From a virus: 20,204 nucleotides of DNA. Under the pieces are notes generated by a model. That model searched no databases. It was not told where the DNA came from and was given only the letters and a program-made list of their open reading frames with translations. The position numbers were made by a program, and so were the translations under genes. The DNA lies in the IMG/VR virus record IMGVR_UViG_3300044675_002201, positions 1 to 20,204 of that record. One strand, written 5' to 3'. This document shows positions 6,522 to 13,204 of this stretch, one piece after another. Position 1 is the first letter of the stretch. Each line of letters opens with the position of its first letter.

Positions 6522-7781
6522 ATGACGAACAGGGCAACTCGCCGCAAGCTTGCGAAAGGCGGCGGCTCTCCGCCCGAGGCGGGTTCTGAGCCGCCGAGTG
6601 TGACGAGGCAGCGTATCCTCTTCAGCTCGAATGCGCCGTTCGCCCCTACGGGCTACGGCGTGCAGACTGCGCAGGTTGTGTCGCGGATGGCTGCTGATAC
6701 GCACGAGGTCGCCATCGCGTGTAACTACGGGTTGCAGGGTGCGGAGACTTCTTGGATGGGCGGCGTGAAGCTGTACCCGACTGGATCGAGCGGGTATTCC
6801 GATGACATCCTCAAGGCCCACTCTCAGCATTGGGCGCATGGCAGTGACCTGCCGAGCCTCGTCGTCGTCCTGTTCGATGTGTGGGCGCTTGAGAATCCCG
6901 GCATCCGCGACATCCCGAAGATTGCGGCGTGGGCACCCGTCGACCATCAGCCTGCACCGCCGAAGGTTGCCGCGTGGGTGAGCCGTCCGAACGTCAAGGC
7001 GTTGGCGATGAGTCGCTTCGCCGAGCGGATGTTTGCAGACGGCGGCGTCGAATCGATTTACATTCCGCACGCAGTCGAACCCGTGTTCCGACCGACGCCA
7101 TCATTCGCCGACGCTGAAGGCCGTTCCGTCACAGGCCGCGAACTGATCGGCGTTGACGAGGATCGTTTCGTCGTGATGATGAACTCAGCCAATAAGGGCC
7201 GCACCCCGGTTCGTAAATGCTTCGGCGAGAACCTGCTGGCGTTCGGCATCTTCGCGAAGAATCATCCTGATGCGGTGCTGTATCTGCATACGGAACTATC
7301 CGCAATCTCAACGGGCGTTGATTTGCCAGCACTGATCAAAGCTTGTGGCATCGCGCCGGATCAGGTGCGCTTCGTTGATCAGTACCTCTACAAGATGAAC
7401 CTTCCCCAGCAGGCGCTCGCCGCGCTGTACACCGCCGCGGATGTGCTGCTTGCTGTATCAGCAGGTGAGGGCTTCGGCGTTCCCGTGATCGAGGCGCAGG
7501 CGTGCGGAACCCGCGTGATCGTCAGTGATTGGACAGCCCAGACAGAACTCGTCGGTGATGGGTGGGCAGTCGAGGTACAGCCGTTGTGGGATCCTTTTCA
7601 GGAAGCGTGGTTCGCGACTCCGATGATTCCACGCATCGTGGACTCGCTGGAAAATGCGTACGCGGCCCAGCGCGGCACAAGCCAAAAGGCAGTGGCGTTC
7701 GCTGCTGACTATGACGCCGATCTTGTGTATGCGAAGTATTGGCGTCCGGCGCTTGAGCAGCTGGCGGCGTGGCAGCCATGA
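6522..7781 (+). CDS. GT4-type (GT-B) glycosyltransferase
   Basis: Retaining-type glycosyltransferase of 419 aa, expected to move a sugar from a nucleotide-sugar donor to an unknown acceptor. From residue 31 there is an N-terminal Rossmann-like domain with the acceptor-side motif APTGYGVQT (41-49). The C-terminal domain has ADVLLAVSAGEGFGVPVIEA, whose E316-x7-E324 pair binds the donor nucleotide-sugar in GT4 enzymes, then GTRVIVSD. Residues 1-30 are a separate basic and Pro/Gly-rich tail (NRATRRKLAK then GGGSPPEAGSEPP). The ATG at 6522 follows GGGAGGG (6512-6518). It is the first gene of a six-gene overlapping operon, with its stop sharing ATGA with the next start. Donor and acceptor cannot be read from sequence. 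Confidence 0.88.
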   Translation: MTNRATRRKLAKGGGSPPEAGSEPPSVTRQRILFSSNAPFAPTGYGVQTAQVVSRMAADTHEVAIACNYGLQGAETSWMGGVKLYPTGSSGYSDDILKAHSQHWAHGSDLPSLVVVLFDVWALENPGIRDIPKIAAWAPVDHQPAPPKVAAWVSRPNVKALAMSRFAERMFADGGVESIYIPHAVEPVFRPTPSFADAEGRSVTGRELIGVDEDRFVVMMNSANKGRTPVRKCFGENLLAFGIFAKNHPDAVLYLHTELSAISTGVDLPALIKACGIAPDQVRFVDQYLYKMNLPQQALAALYTAADVLLAVSAGEGFGVPVIEAQACGTRVIVSDWTAQTELVGDGWAVEVQPLWDPFQEAWFATPMIPRIVDSLENAYAAQRGTSQKAVAFAADYDADLVYAKYWRPALEQLAAWQP

Positions 7782-8458
7782 TCGAAACGGTCATCATCCC
7801 GGTGCTGAACCGCTACGACCTACTTGAGCGCGCCGTGCGCAGCCTCGGCAGCGTTGACACGTTGATCGTTATCGACAATGGTGGGAAACTATCGGATGAT
7901 GACGTCAGGGCTTGGTCAGCAAATGGCGCAATCCAGAATGTAGGGCGCGTATACGTTTGGCCGATGCCTTCCAACCTCGGTGTCGCGACGAGTTGGAATC
8001 TTGGAATCAAGGCAACCGCGCACGCGAACGGCTGGTTGCTACTCAACTCTGATGCGTGGTTCACGGATGGTGCTTACGAAGCTTTCAGTGCCGACACGGA
8101 AGGCGCGGAAGTTGTGCAGGCAGGCGTTCCGCCGTGGTGCTGCACTTGGATCAGCGCAGAAGCGATCAGCCGTGTCGGTTTATTCTGCGAACGATTCTAC
8201 CCTGCCTACATGGAGGATGTTGATTGGCAGGCCCGCGCAATCAACCGGGGTATTGAGTTCCGCTCGTCTGGCGCGCACGTTCAGCACGAGAACTCCAGCA
8301 CGATCAACTCGTCAGAACATTACCTGCAAGGCAATAAGCGCACGCATCGCGCAAATAACGCGATCTTCAGGGATCGGTGGGAAGGCGTCAGCGAGGATGG
8401 CGTACCCGTTGATGCTGACTGGGATCTCAAGATCAGGCTAGCGAACTCGTGGGCGTAA
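7778..8458 (+). CDS. GT2-type glycosyltransferase
   Basis: Inverting GT-A glycosyltransferase of 226 aa from ATG 7778. The N-terminus TVIIPVLNRYDLLERAVRSL is a standard GT2 opening. IVIDNGG and NLGVATSWNLGI follow, and NSD at 90-92 stands in for the metal-binding DXD, as in rhamnosyltransferase-like GT2 enzymes. MEDVDW (145-150) supplies the usual catalytic acidic ED motif. The ATG overlaps the previous stop (ATGA), so it is preferred over GTG 7769. No transmembrane segment is visible, so the protein is cytoplasmic. The last residues overlap the next gene by 10 nt. The sugar is not identifiable; the family is clear. Confidence 0.85.
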   Translation: MIETVIIPVLNRYDLLERAVRSLGSVDTLIVIDNGGKLSDDDVRAWSANGAIQNVGRVYVWPMPSNLGVATSWNLGIKATAHANGWLLLNSDAWFTDGAYEAFSADTEGAEVVQAGVPPWCCTWISAEAISRVGLFCERFYPAYMEDVDWQARAINRGIEFRSSGAHVQHENSSTINSSEHYLQGNKRTHRANNAIFRDRWEGVSEDGVPVDADWDLKIRLANSWA

Positions 8459-9276
8459 TCCGCACCATCGTCTCGGGCTACGGTTATTGGGGCGAAGTGT
8501 TGACGCGCAACCTGCTCGCCGATCCAGCATACTTCGTCGCCGGAGTGCATGACCCATCCGCTAGTCGGCGCGAAGCTGCACGCTCCGCCAACCTGTATAC
8601 GTTCCGCACCCTTCAGGATGCTCTAGATTTTGTGCCGCCCGATCTGGTCGTGATCGCTTCGCCAATCGGAACGCAGTATGAGGCCGCGCTGATGGCTCTT
8701 TCCCGCCACGCGAACGTCATGATGGCCAAGCCGGGCGTGATGCGTATAGCGGATCTGGAAAGCATTGATGCGCTCGCGCGCAGGAAGCGCCGCGTCGCAG
8801 TGATTGATTACACGATGCGGCACGCTGCACCCTTCCAGCGGATGCTCGACGCCTCTGACAAGCGCGGCAACATCATGAGCGTGGAGGCGGAACGGTTCGC
8901 GGTCGGGACGCGATCAACCGCTTCAATCCTTTCCGACGTGATGGTTCACGACATCGCGCTACTGCACGCGCTCAGTCCACAAGCTTGGCGCGTTGCCAGC
9001 GTCGACGCCGGCGACCACCACCTGTTCGTCCATCTTGAAACGGATGATGCAGCAGCGATACTGAAAGCGCGTACGGACGCGACAGAGCCGCGCCGATGGT
9101 TGCGCGTCACCGGAACTTGTGACTCCGGCGAGTGGAATCAACTCGTTACCACTTCCGATCAGACGCCGCTGCAGCTTAGTCTCAAGGATATGTCGCGACG
9201 CATCACAAGCGGCGATCACGATATGAACCTAGAGCACCGAGTGACGGCAACCCTACAGGAGATTTCAGCAGCATGA
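8449..9276 (+). CDS. Gfo/Idh/MocA-family oxidoreductase
   Basis: NAD(P)-dependent oxidoreductase of 275 aa. The Rossmann fingerprint GYGYWG is at residues 10-15, then LVVIASPIGTQYEAALMAL, the family Lys-Pro motif as AKPG (K94), and a DVMVHDIALLHAL segment (D163, H167, D168) that carries catalytic or substrate residues. It is shorter than the usual 320-360 aa, with a reduced C-terminal beta domain, but the core motifs are present. Members oxidise or reduce sugar nucleotides, for example the UDP-GlcNAc 3-dehydrogenases of WlbA/GnnA type. The GTG at 8449 overlaps the upstream gene, and the stop shares ATGA with the acyltransferase start. Adjacency suggests consecutive steps on one sugar, which is an inference. 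Confidence 0.82.
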   Translation: MGVIRTIVSGYGYWGEVLTRNLLADPAYFVAGVHDPSASRREAARSANLYTFRTLQDALDFVPPDLVVIASPIGTQYEAALMALSRHANVMMAKPGVMRIADLESIDALARRKRRVAVIDYTMRHAAPFQRMLDASDKRGNIMSVEAERFAVGTRSTASILSDVMVHDIALLHALSPQAWRVASVDAGDHHLFVHLETDDAAAILKARTDATEPRRWLRVTGTCDSGEWNQLVTTSDQTPLQLSLKDMSRRITSGDHDMNLEHRVTATLQEISAA

Positions 9277-9935
9277 TTGACGCGACCGTAAAGATTCGTG
9301 GAGATGTCAAGATCGGCAACAATGTCAAGATCGAGCCGTACGCAGTTCTCACCGGACCACTCTGCATCGGCGATGACGTCTACATTGGCGCGCACGCGGT
9401 CATCGGCGCGCCAGCACAGCATCGCGGATCGTATCCGTGCAGCCTCAACTCTCCCGACCGATCCGTCGGAGTGCGTATCAAAAATCGTGCATGTATTCGA
9501 GAATTCGTACAAGTCCATCAAGGCCTCACCTGCGAAACAATGATCGGCGAAGATGTGCTGCTGATGGCTGGCGCGCATATCGCCCACGACTCGCAGATTG
9601 GTGATGGGGCGACGCTCGGTAGTTTCAGCATCCTCGGAGGATTCACAATCATCGATGAGGAAGCGACGTTCGGGCAGGGCGTCGTAACTCATCCATGGAC
9701 TATCATCGGCGAACGCGCGATGGTCGGATTCAACTCAAGCGTCGTCAAGGATGTCATGCCGTTCGCCAAGGTCGCAGGCGCGCCCGCCCGCCTGCTCGGG
9801 TCGAATCAGCACCGCGACGATTCGCTGCCAGCTGCTTATCATGCGACGATGCTAGGCGCTGACGTCTGGGAACGCTGGGGCAGATTATTGGGGCAGCGCG
9901 AAAATATGCGTAAGCGGTGGGCCATCATTGCCTAA
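9273..9935 (+). CDS. LpxA-like left-handed beta-helix acyltransferase
   Basis: Acyltransferase of 220 aa with hexapeptide repeats (IG-D/N-x-V-x-I type, residues 5-45 and 88-160) forming a left-handed beta-helix. The middle follows LpxA: RIKNRACIREFVQVHQG (68-84) then LLMAGAHIAHDSQIGDG (96-112), with H102 and H105 at the place of LpxA's catalytic His pair. PARLLGSN is followed by a short helical C-terminus that is smaller than LpxA's. LpxA moves acyl groups to UDP-GlcNAc; related LbH enzymes acetylate amino sugars. Next to an oxidoreductase and glycosyltransferases, sugar acylation is likelier than lipid A synthesis. It overlaps its neighbours by 4 and 8 nt. Substrate unknown. Confidence 0.82.
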   Translation: MIDATVKIRGDVKIGNNVKIEPYAVLTGPLCIGDDVYIGAHAVIGAPAQHRGSYPCSLNSPDRSVGVRIKNRACIREFVQVHQGLTCETMIGEDVLLMAGAHIAHDSQIGDGATLGSFSILGGFTIIDEEATFGQGVVTHPWTIIGERAMVGFNSSVVKDVMPFAKVAGAPARLLGSNQHRDDSLPAAYHATMLGADVWERWGRLLGQRENMRKRWAIIA

Positions 9936-10587
9936 GCCACTACTGATCGTGATGAACCCGCGACGCATCACAGAATGTGTCGACGCTATCTCAGCGCTCA
10001 AGATCGATAAGGTCTGGGCGAAGAACTACACCGAGCGCCAACTCGTTGACGTCATCGCCGGCATCGTTGCCGAATCCGAGCACGACCTCATCGGAATCAT
10101 CTCGGATGATGCTCGGCCCGACCAAGCTGCGCTCAATCTAATACTCGACGCGCACGAGCCGGGCGCTGTCTACACGGGGTACTGCAACCTCAGTGAGCAG
10201 GATTATCGCGTGAACCTAAGCACGCATCCGCTGAAGGTTCAACACGAGGCGACAATGGATTGTTACTCCTTCATCACGAAGGCAGACCTCGAGGCGTGCC
10301 CAGAGCCGCTGATTCGTTCGTGGTTCGCCGGGCATTGTCTTACGTTCATGAGCCGCGACTTGTGGACTAGGTTCCCGTTCGGAATCGTTGATGTCGGCAA
10401 CGGAACACAATCCGACTATCACCTGTGCTGCAGGTTGCAAGAATCAGAAGTACCGATTTGGGCTGTCCGTGGCGCATTCATTGAGCACGTCAAGCGCTAT
10501 TCCAATACGGGTGATGATACGGCTGGCCGCGCGCTACTCGTTGGCGTCGAACCTGCGGAGGTCGTGTGGGATCTGCTGCCCGAATAG
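9928..10587 (+). CDS. Probable GT-A-fold glycosyltransferase, divergent
   Basis: Protein of 219 aa with no confident family match. LLIVMNPRR opens a short strand, DLIGIISDDARPDQAALNLIL (53-73) contains SDDA (59-62), which could be a DXD-like metal site after a hydrophobic strand, and FMSRDLWTRFPFG with SDYHLCCRL later mimics the acceptor-side and acidic segment of GT2-like enzymes. FIEHVKRYS near the end also resembles GT2 C-termini. The TTG at 9928 overlaps the previous stop by 8 nt; GTG 9949 or ATG 9952 are alternatives. Its place between an acyltransferase and a GT2 gene supports a sugar-transfer role, but the activity is inferred. Confidence 0.55.
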   Translation: MPKPLLIVMNPRRITECVDAISALKIDKVWAKNYTERQLVDVIAGIVAESEHDLIGIISDDARPDQAALNLILDAHEPGAVYTGYCNLSEQDYRVNLSTHPLKVQHEATMDCYSFITKADLEACPEPLIRSWFAGHCLTFMSRDLWTRFPFGIVDVGNGTQSDYHLCCRLQESEVPIWAVRGAFIEHVKRYSNTGDDTAGRALLVGVEPAEVVWDLLPE

Positions 10588-11120
10588 TCGTCGTGACGCC
10601 TAGCCTGCCGGAGCGTTCCGAGCTGCGCGCTGAGTGCGTGAACAGTGTTTCCGAGCAAACGCTCAAGCCTGTAGCGCACTTGATTCACATTGATCACGAG
10701 CGGAGAGGCCCGGCGGCGTGCCTGAACACTCTCGCCCGCGCAGCCGTTGACGCCGGCGCCGAATGGGTAGCACAGATCGCTGATGATGACATCATGCTGC
10801 CTCATCATCTTGAAACGCTCGTGACGCGGCTCGACGCTGACATCATCTACACGTATTGTGAAGTGGAAGGCCGCGGCGCGTGGAACCCGAATGCGCCATT
10901 CGACGCGGAACGCTTGCGTCAAGGCAACTACATACCGGCCACCACACTTATCCGCTCCGAGTTGTGCGCCGAGCTGGGCTGGCGAGCCGACGCGCAGCAT
11001 GGCTTCGAGGATTGGGATTTCTGGCTACGCGCCCTCGATGCGGGTGCCAGCTTCGCGTGTATTCCCGAGGTCACTTGGCTCTACAGGTTCCACGGCGAGA
11101 ACCTGTCGACGACGCTGTAG
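10566..11120 (+). CDS. Short GT2-type glycosyltransferase
   Basis: GT2 glycosyltransferase of 184 aa. VVVTPSLPERSELRAECVNSV is the opening, WVAQIADDDIMLPHHLETL carries a DDD metal site (73-75), and GFEDWDFWLRALDAG (147-160) carries the acidic ED motif. It is shorter than most GT2 proteins and ends soon after the catalytic domain (YRFHGENLS). The GTG at 10566 has GGAGG at 10557-10561 and overlaps the previous gene by 22 nt; GTG 10593 is an alternative. It is the last gene of the cassette. Its TAG stop (11118-11120) lies inside the candidate -10 of the next gene. Confidence 0.82.
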   Translation: MGSAARIVVVTPSLPERSELRAECVNSVSEQTLKPVAHLIHIDHERRGPAACLNTLARAAVDAGAEWVAQIADDDIMLPHHLETLVTRLDADIIYTYCEVEGRGAWNPNAPFDAERLRQGNYIPATTLIRSELCAELGWRADAQHGFEDWDFWLRALDAGASFACIPEVTWLYRFHGENLSTTL

Positions 11121-11123
11121 ACT
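11118..11123 (+). promoter_or_regulatory. Leaderless -10 (TAGACT) before connector gene
   Basis: TAGACT, then exactly 6 nt, then ATG (11130). No Shine-Dalgarno is visible. The TAG is also the stop codon of the upstream GT2 gene. It fits the TANNNT-N6-7-RTG layout of leaderless actinobacterial genes. No convincing -35 is seen. Confidence 0.5.
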
Positions 11124-11129
11124 GTACCT

Positions 11130-11747
11130 ATGGCGATCACGAATGGATACTGCACGCTCGCACAAGTGAAGGCCGCGCTGCGGATCACCGACTCCACCGA
11201 TGACACCCTGATCGAGGGCAGCATCGAAGCGGCATCGCGCCTGATCGATGGTTACACGGCCCGCAACTTTTATCAGTCCGGCACCGTCGCGCGCCTTTTC
11301 ACAGCGCCCGATCCGCTCTACTGCCCCGTCGATGATCTCGCAGGCACGGCAATCACGATCCAGACAAGTACGCAAGCGGACGGAGTGTTCGACGTCACGT
11401 TCGCCATTACGGATTATCAGCTGGAGCCGCTGAACGGTGTCCTTGACGGCATCATCTTCCCTTACAGCCGCATCCGAGCCGTCGGTGATTATGCTTTCCC
11501 GGTGCTGAGTGCGGCACTCGGTGAGCAGGCACTCGTGAAAGTCACGGGCGTTTATGGTTGGCCCGCCGTCCCGGATGCCATCGAGCAGGCCACCATCCTG
11601 CAAGCTGCGCGACACTTCAAGAGGTATGACAGTCCCCTCGGCGTCGCCGGCTTCGGCGACTTCGGAGTAGTCCGCGTATCGCGTTTCCTTGACGCTGATG
11701 TGCAGATGCTCGTTGATCCGTATAAGAAGATGCGGCTGTTCCGGTGA
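11130..11747 (+). CDS. Head-tail connector, gp6-like
   Basis: Head-tail connector (205 aa), expected to form a ring below the portal. The N-terminus YCTLAQVKAALRITDSTDDTLIEGSIEAASRLIDGYTAR is the typical helical opening of gp6/gp15-like adaptors. A beta-rich middle follows (LYCPVDDLAGTAITIQT), then VTGVYGWPAVPDAIEQATILQAARHFKRYDSP, the family's usual GWP and helix pair. The ATG at 11130 has no ribosome site and seems to be translated from a leaderless RNA. The stop overlaps the next GTG (GTGA). It is the first morphogenesis gene after the sugar cassette, which interrupts the usual capsid-connector order. Confidence 0.8.
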   Translation: MAITNGYCTLAQVKAALRITDSTDDTLIEGSIEAASRLIDGYTARNFYQSGTVARLFTAPDPLYCPVDDLAGTAITIQTSTQADGVFDVTFAITDYQLEPLNGVLDGIIFPYSRIRAVGDYAFPVLSAALGEQALVKVTGVYGWPAVPDAIEQATILQAARHFKRYDSPLGVAGFGDFGVVRVSRFLDADVQMLVDPYKKMRLFR

Positions 11748-12148
11748 CGGCTACCGTTGGTCAGGTCAAGACCGCCCTCGCAGCTGCAGTCGGTACCATC
11801 ACGGGCCTCAGAACCTATGATCGTCAACCCGATAACCTGAACGCACCCTTCGCGTTCCCATCCCTGCAGAGCGTGACGTATCACGGAGCGATGGGAAGCG
11901 GATCAATCTTGCAGACGTATGACCTCACGGTCGTCGTCGGTCGCGCTTCCGAGCGTTCCGCCGAAGACAAGCTCGACACGTTCCTATCCTACGGTGACGG
12001 AAGCATCCGCGCAGCCATCGAGGCTGACCGTACGCTCGGTGGAGTTTGCGATACGTGCATCGTGGAATCAGCGAACGGAATCGGAACCGTCGATGGTAAC
12101 GACACGTTGTATCTCAGCGTGGATTTCCGCGTCCTCGTCTACACGTAA
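11744..12148 (+). CDS. Tail terminator / head-tail joining protein
   Basis: Protein of 134 aa with an N-terminal helix (VGQVKTALAAAVGTI), a TYDRQPD/NAPFAFPSLQSVTYHGAMG segment, a beta strand TYDLTVVVGRASERSAEDKLDTFLSY and a C-terminal region with DRTLGGVCDTCIVESANGIG. This pattern is common in phage tail terminator or neck proteins of similar length in this gene position, before the tail tube gene. The GTG at 11744 overlaps the connector stop. Family recognition is from pattern and synteny. A closing role at the tail top is inferred. Confidence 0.6.
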   Translation: MTATVGQVKTALAAAVGTITGLRTYDRQPDNLNAPFAFPSLQSVTYHGAMGSGSILQTYDLTVVVGRASERSAEDKLDTFLSYGDGSIRAAIEADRTLGGVCDTCIVESANGIGTVDGNDTLYLSVDFRVLVYT

Positions 12149-12159
12149 GGAGATTTGTA

Positions 12160-12345
12160 ATGGCAAAGTATTTTGTAGCACCCGGCTTCACGGTCGCTGG
12201 GAAAACAGGCGGCGAAGAGGTCAAGCCTCGCGACGTGGAACGTATGGACATCCTTGTCGAGTCTGGGCGCGTTATCGTCAAGCGCGCAGAATCGTCGGCT
12301 ATGATGAAGGAACAACCCGCCGCTACGCACTCCGAGGAGGAGTAA
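12160..12345 (+). CDS. Small hypothetical protein
   Basis: Protein of 61 aa with a basic and Gly-rich first half (FVAPGFTVAGKTGGEEVKPR) and a Lys/Glu-rich tail ending SEEE. A strong Shine-Dalgarno (AAGGAGA, 12147-12153) precedes the ATG, so it is likely expressed. No family is recognised. It lies between the tail terminator and tail tube genes, where small tail accessory proteins often sit. Function unknown. Confidence 0.65.
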   Translation: MAKYFVAPGFTVAGKTGGEEVKPRDVERMDILVESGRVIVKRAESSAMMKEQPAATHSEEE

Positions 12346-12351
12346 AACCCT

Positions 12352-12753
12352 ATGGCTAAGCTCGTCCTGACAAATGCATCCATCAGTATCGGTGGAACTG
12401 ACGTATCGACCTCGGTCGCCTCCGTGCAGATCGAGACGAGTGCCGAGGAGGTCGAGACGACTGCGTTCGGTTCGGTTGGCAAGACTCGCGTCGGCGGCCT
12501 GCTCGACACGACCGTGAACCTGTCGATGCACAACGACTACTCCGCCATCGAGGGGCTCGTCTACCCGCTGATCGGAAGCACCACCACCGTCGTCATCAAG
12601 CCGAACGGCACCGCCGTCGGCACTGCGAACCCCTCGTACACGATGACTGCACTGGTGACCGGCTGGAATCCGATCAACGGAGCCGTCGGCGAGCTCAACA
12701 CGGTGGACGTGTCGTGGCCCGTGTCGGGCACGATCACGAAGGCTGTCGCATAA
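12352..12753 (+). CDS. Major tail tube protein
   Basis: Tail tube subunit (133 aa) that stacks to form the siphovirus tail. LTNASISIGGTDVSTSVASVQIETSAEEVETTAFG is the usual first half of actinophage major tail proteins. LYPLIGS-like (VYPLIGSTTTVVIKP) and YTMTALVTGWNPINGAVGELNTVDVSWPVSG complete the beta-rich fold. GAGGAGGAG at 12334-12342 gives a strong ribosome site before the ATG at 12352. Next to the chaperone genes and the tape measure, its identity is well supported. Confidence 0.85.
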   Translation: MAKLVLTNASISIGGTDVSTSVASVQIETSAEEVETTAFGSVGKTRVGGLLDTTVNLSMHNDYSAIEGLVYPLIGSTTTVVIKPNGTAVGTANPSYTMTALVTGWNPINGAVGELNTVDVSWPVSGTITKAVA

Positions 12754-12791
12754 GTCAGCTGTAAACCTTACGCCCACGGGAGGGCAGGCGC

Positions 12792-13094
12792 ATGGAACTA
12801 CAGTTCCGAATCAAAGAGGTCGGCAAGGACAGCATCACCGTTCGGGCTGCGCTCGTTGACATCGTCGCGTGGGAGCAGCACTTCGAGCGCCCATCCTCGA
12901 CGCTCGCCAGCGACTCGATCTACGCGCGCGATTTGGTCTGGCTCGCGTGGCACGCGCAACACCGCACAAGTGCGACGGGCCTCGACTTTATGGATTGGGT
13001 CGCCACGCTCGAAGAGATCGACAACGTGGAGGAAACTCCGCTCGTCCCTTTGGAGAGCAGTCCAGTCACTGGCTCATCGCCAGTCTCGCCGTAG
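12792..13094 (+). CDS. Tail assembly chaperone (short, gpG-like)
   Basis: Tail assembly chaperone of 100 aa, expected to bind the tape measure and tail tube during assembly. It is mainly helical (IVAWEQHFERPSST, YARDLVWLAWHAQHRTSATGLDFMDWVATLEEI). GGGAGGG (about 12779-12785) precedes the ATG at 12792. A small acidic C-terminus carries the slippery site CCCTTTG (13046-13052). Most ribosomes should make this short form. The pair position before the tape measure is standard for siphoviruses. Confidence 0.8.
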   Translation: MELQFRIKEVGKDSITVRAALVDIVAWEQHFERPSSTLASDSIYARDLVWLAWHAQHRTSATGLDFMDWVATLEEIDNVEETPLVPLESSPVTGSSPVSP

Positions 13095-13195
13095 AGACAG
13101 GCATCGCACCGAGCGTGCTGATGATGGAATCAGAGCGGATGCTATGGACGATGTGCGGCTACTTACGTTGGCGTAGCGTTCACGCCGGGGGATAG
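12792..13195 (+). CDS. Tail assembly chaperone, -1 frameshift product (gpGT-like)
   Basis: Longer chaperone of about 134 aa: the first 87 residues of the short form, then, after a -1 shift at 13046-13052, GEQSSHWLIASLAVETGIA and further to HAGG, stopping at TAG 13193-13195. The extension has a hydrophobic helical T domain (IAPSVLMMESERMLWTMCGYL), typical of the second chaperone. It has no independent start with a ribosome site. Its TAG stop is also part of the next gene's -10-like TAGACT. Confidence 0.75.
13046..13052 (+). promoter_or_regulatory. Slippery heptamer CCCTTTG for -1 frameshift
   Basis: C CCT TTG in the zero frame fits the canonical X XXY YYZ pattern. After the slip the reading continues GGA GAG CAG in the -1 frame, which is open to 13195. 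This joins the two tail chaperone parts, the best-conserved phage frameshift. The site was read directly from the frame. Confidence 0.8.
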
Positions 13196-13198
13196 ACT
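13193..13198 (+). promoter_or_regulatory. Leaderless -10 (TAGACT) before gp10-like gene
   Basis: TAGACT, 6 nt, then ATG (13205). The TAG is also the stop of the frameshifted chaperone. TTGGCG at 13168-13173 could act as a -35, with a 19-nt spacer. GGGGGA just before the -10 is too far from the ATG for a normal ribosome site. Confidence 0.5.
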
Positions 13199-13204
13199 AC
13201 GTTC

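Noticed and set aside
9273-9935. LpxA-like gene as lipid A biosynthesis
   Set aside because: The helix and His motifs match LpxA, but the shortened C-terminus, the glycosyltransferase neighbours and the probable Gram-positive host make sugar acylation in the cassette more likely than lipid A synthesis.
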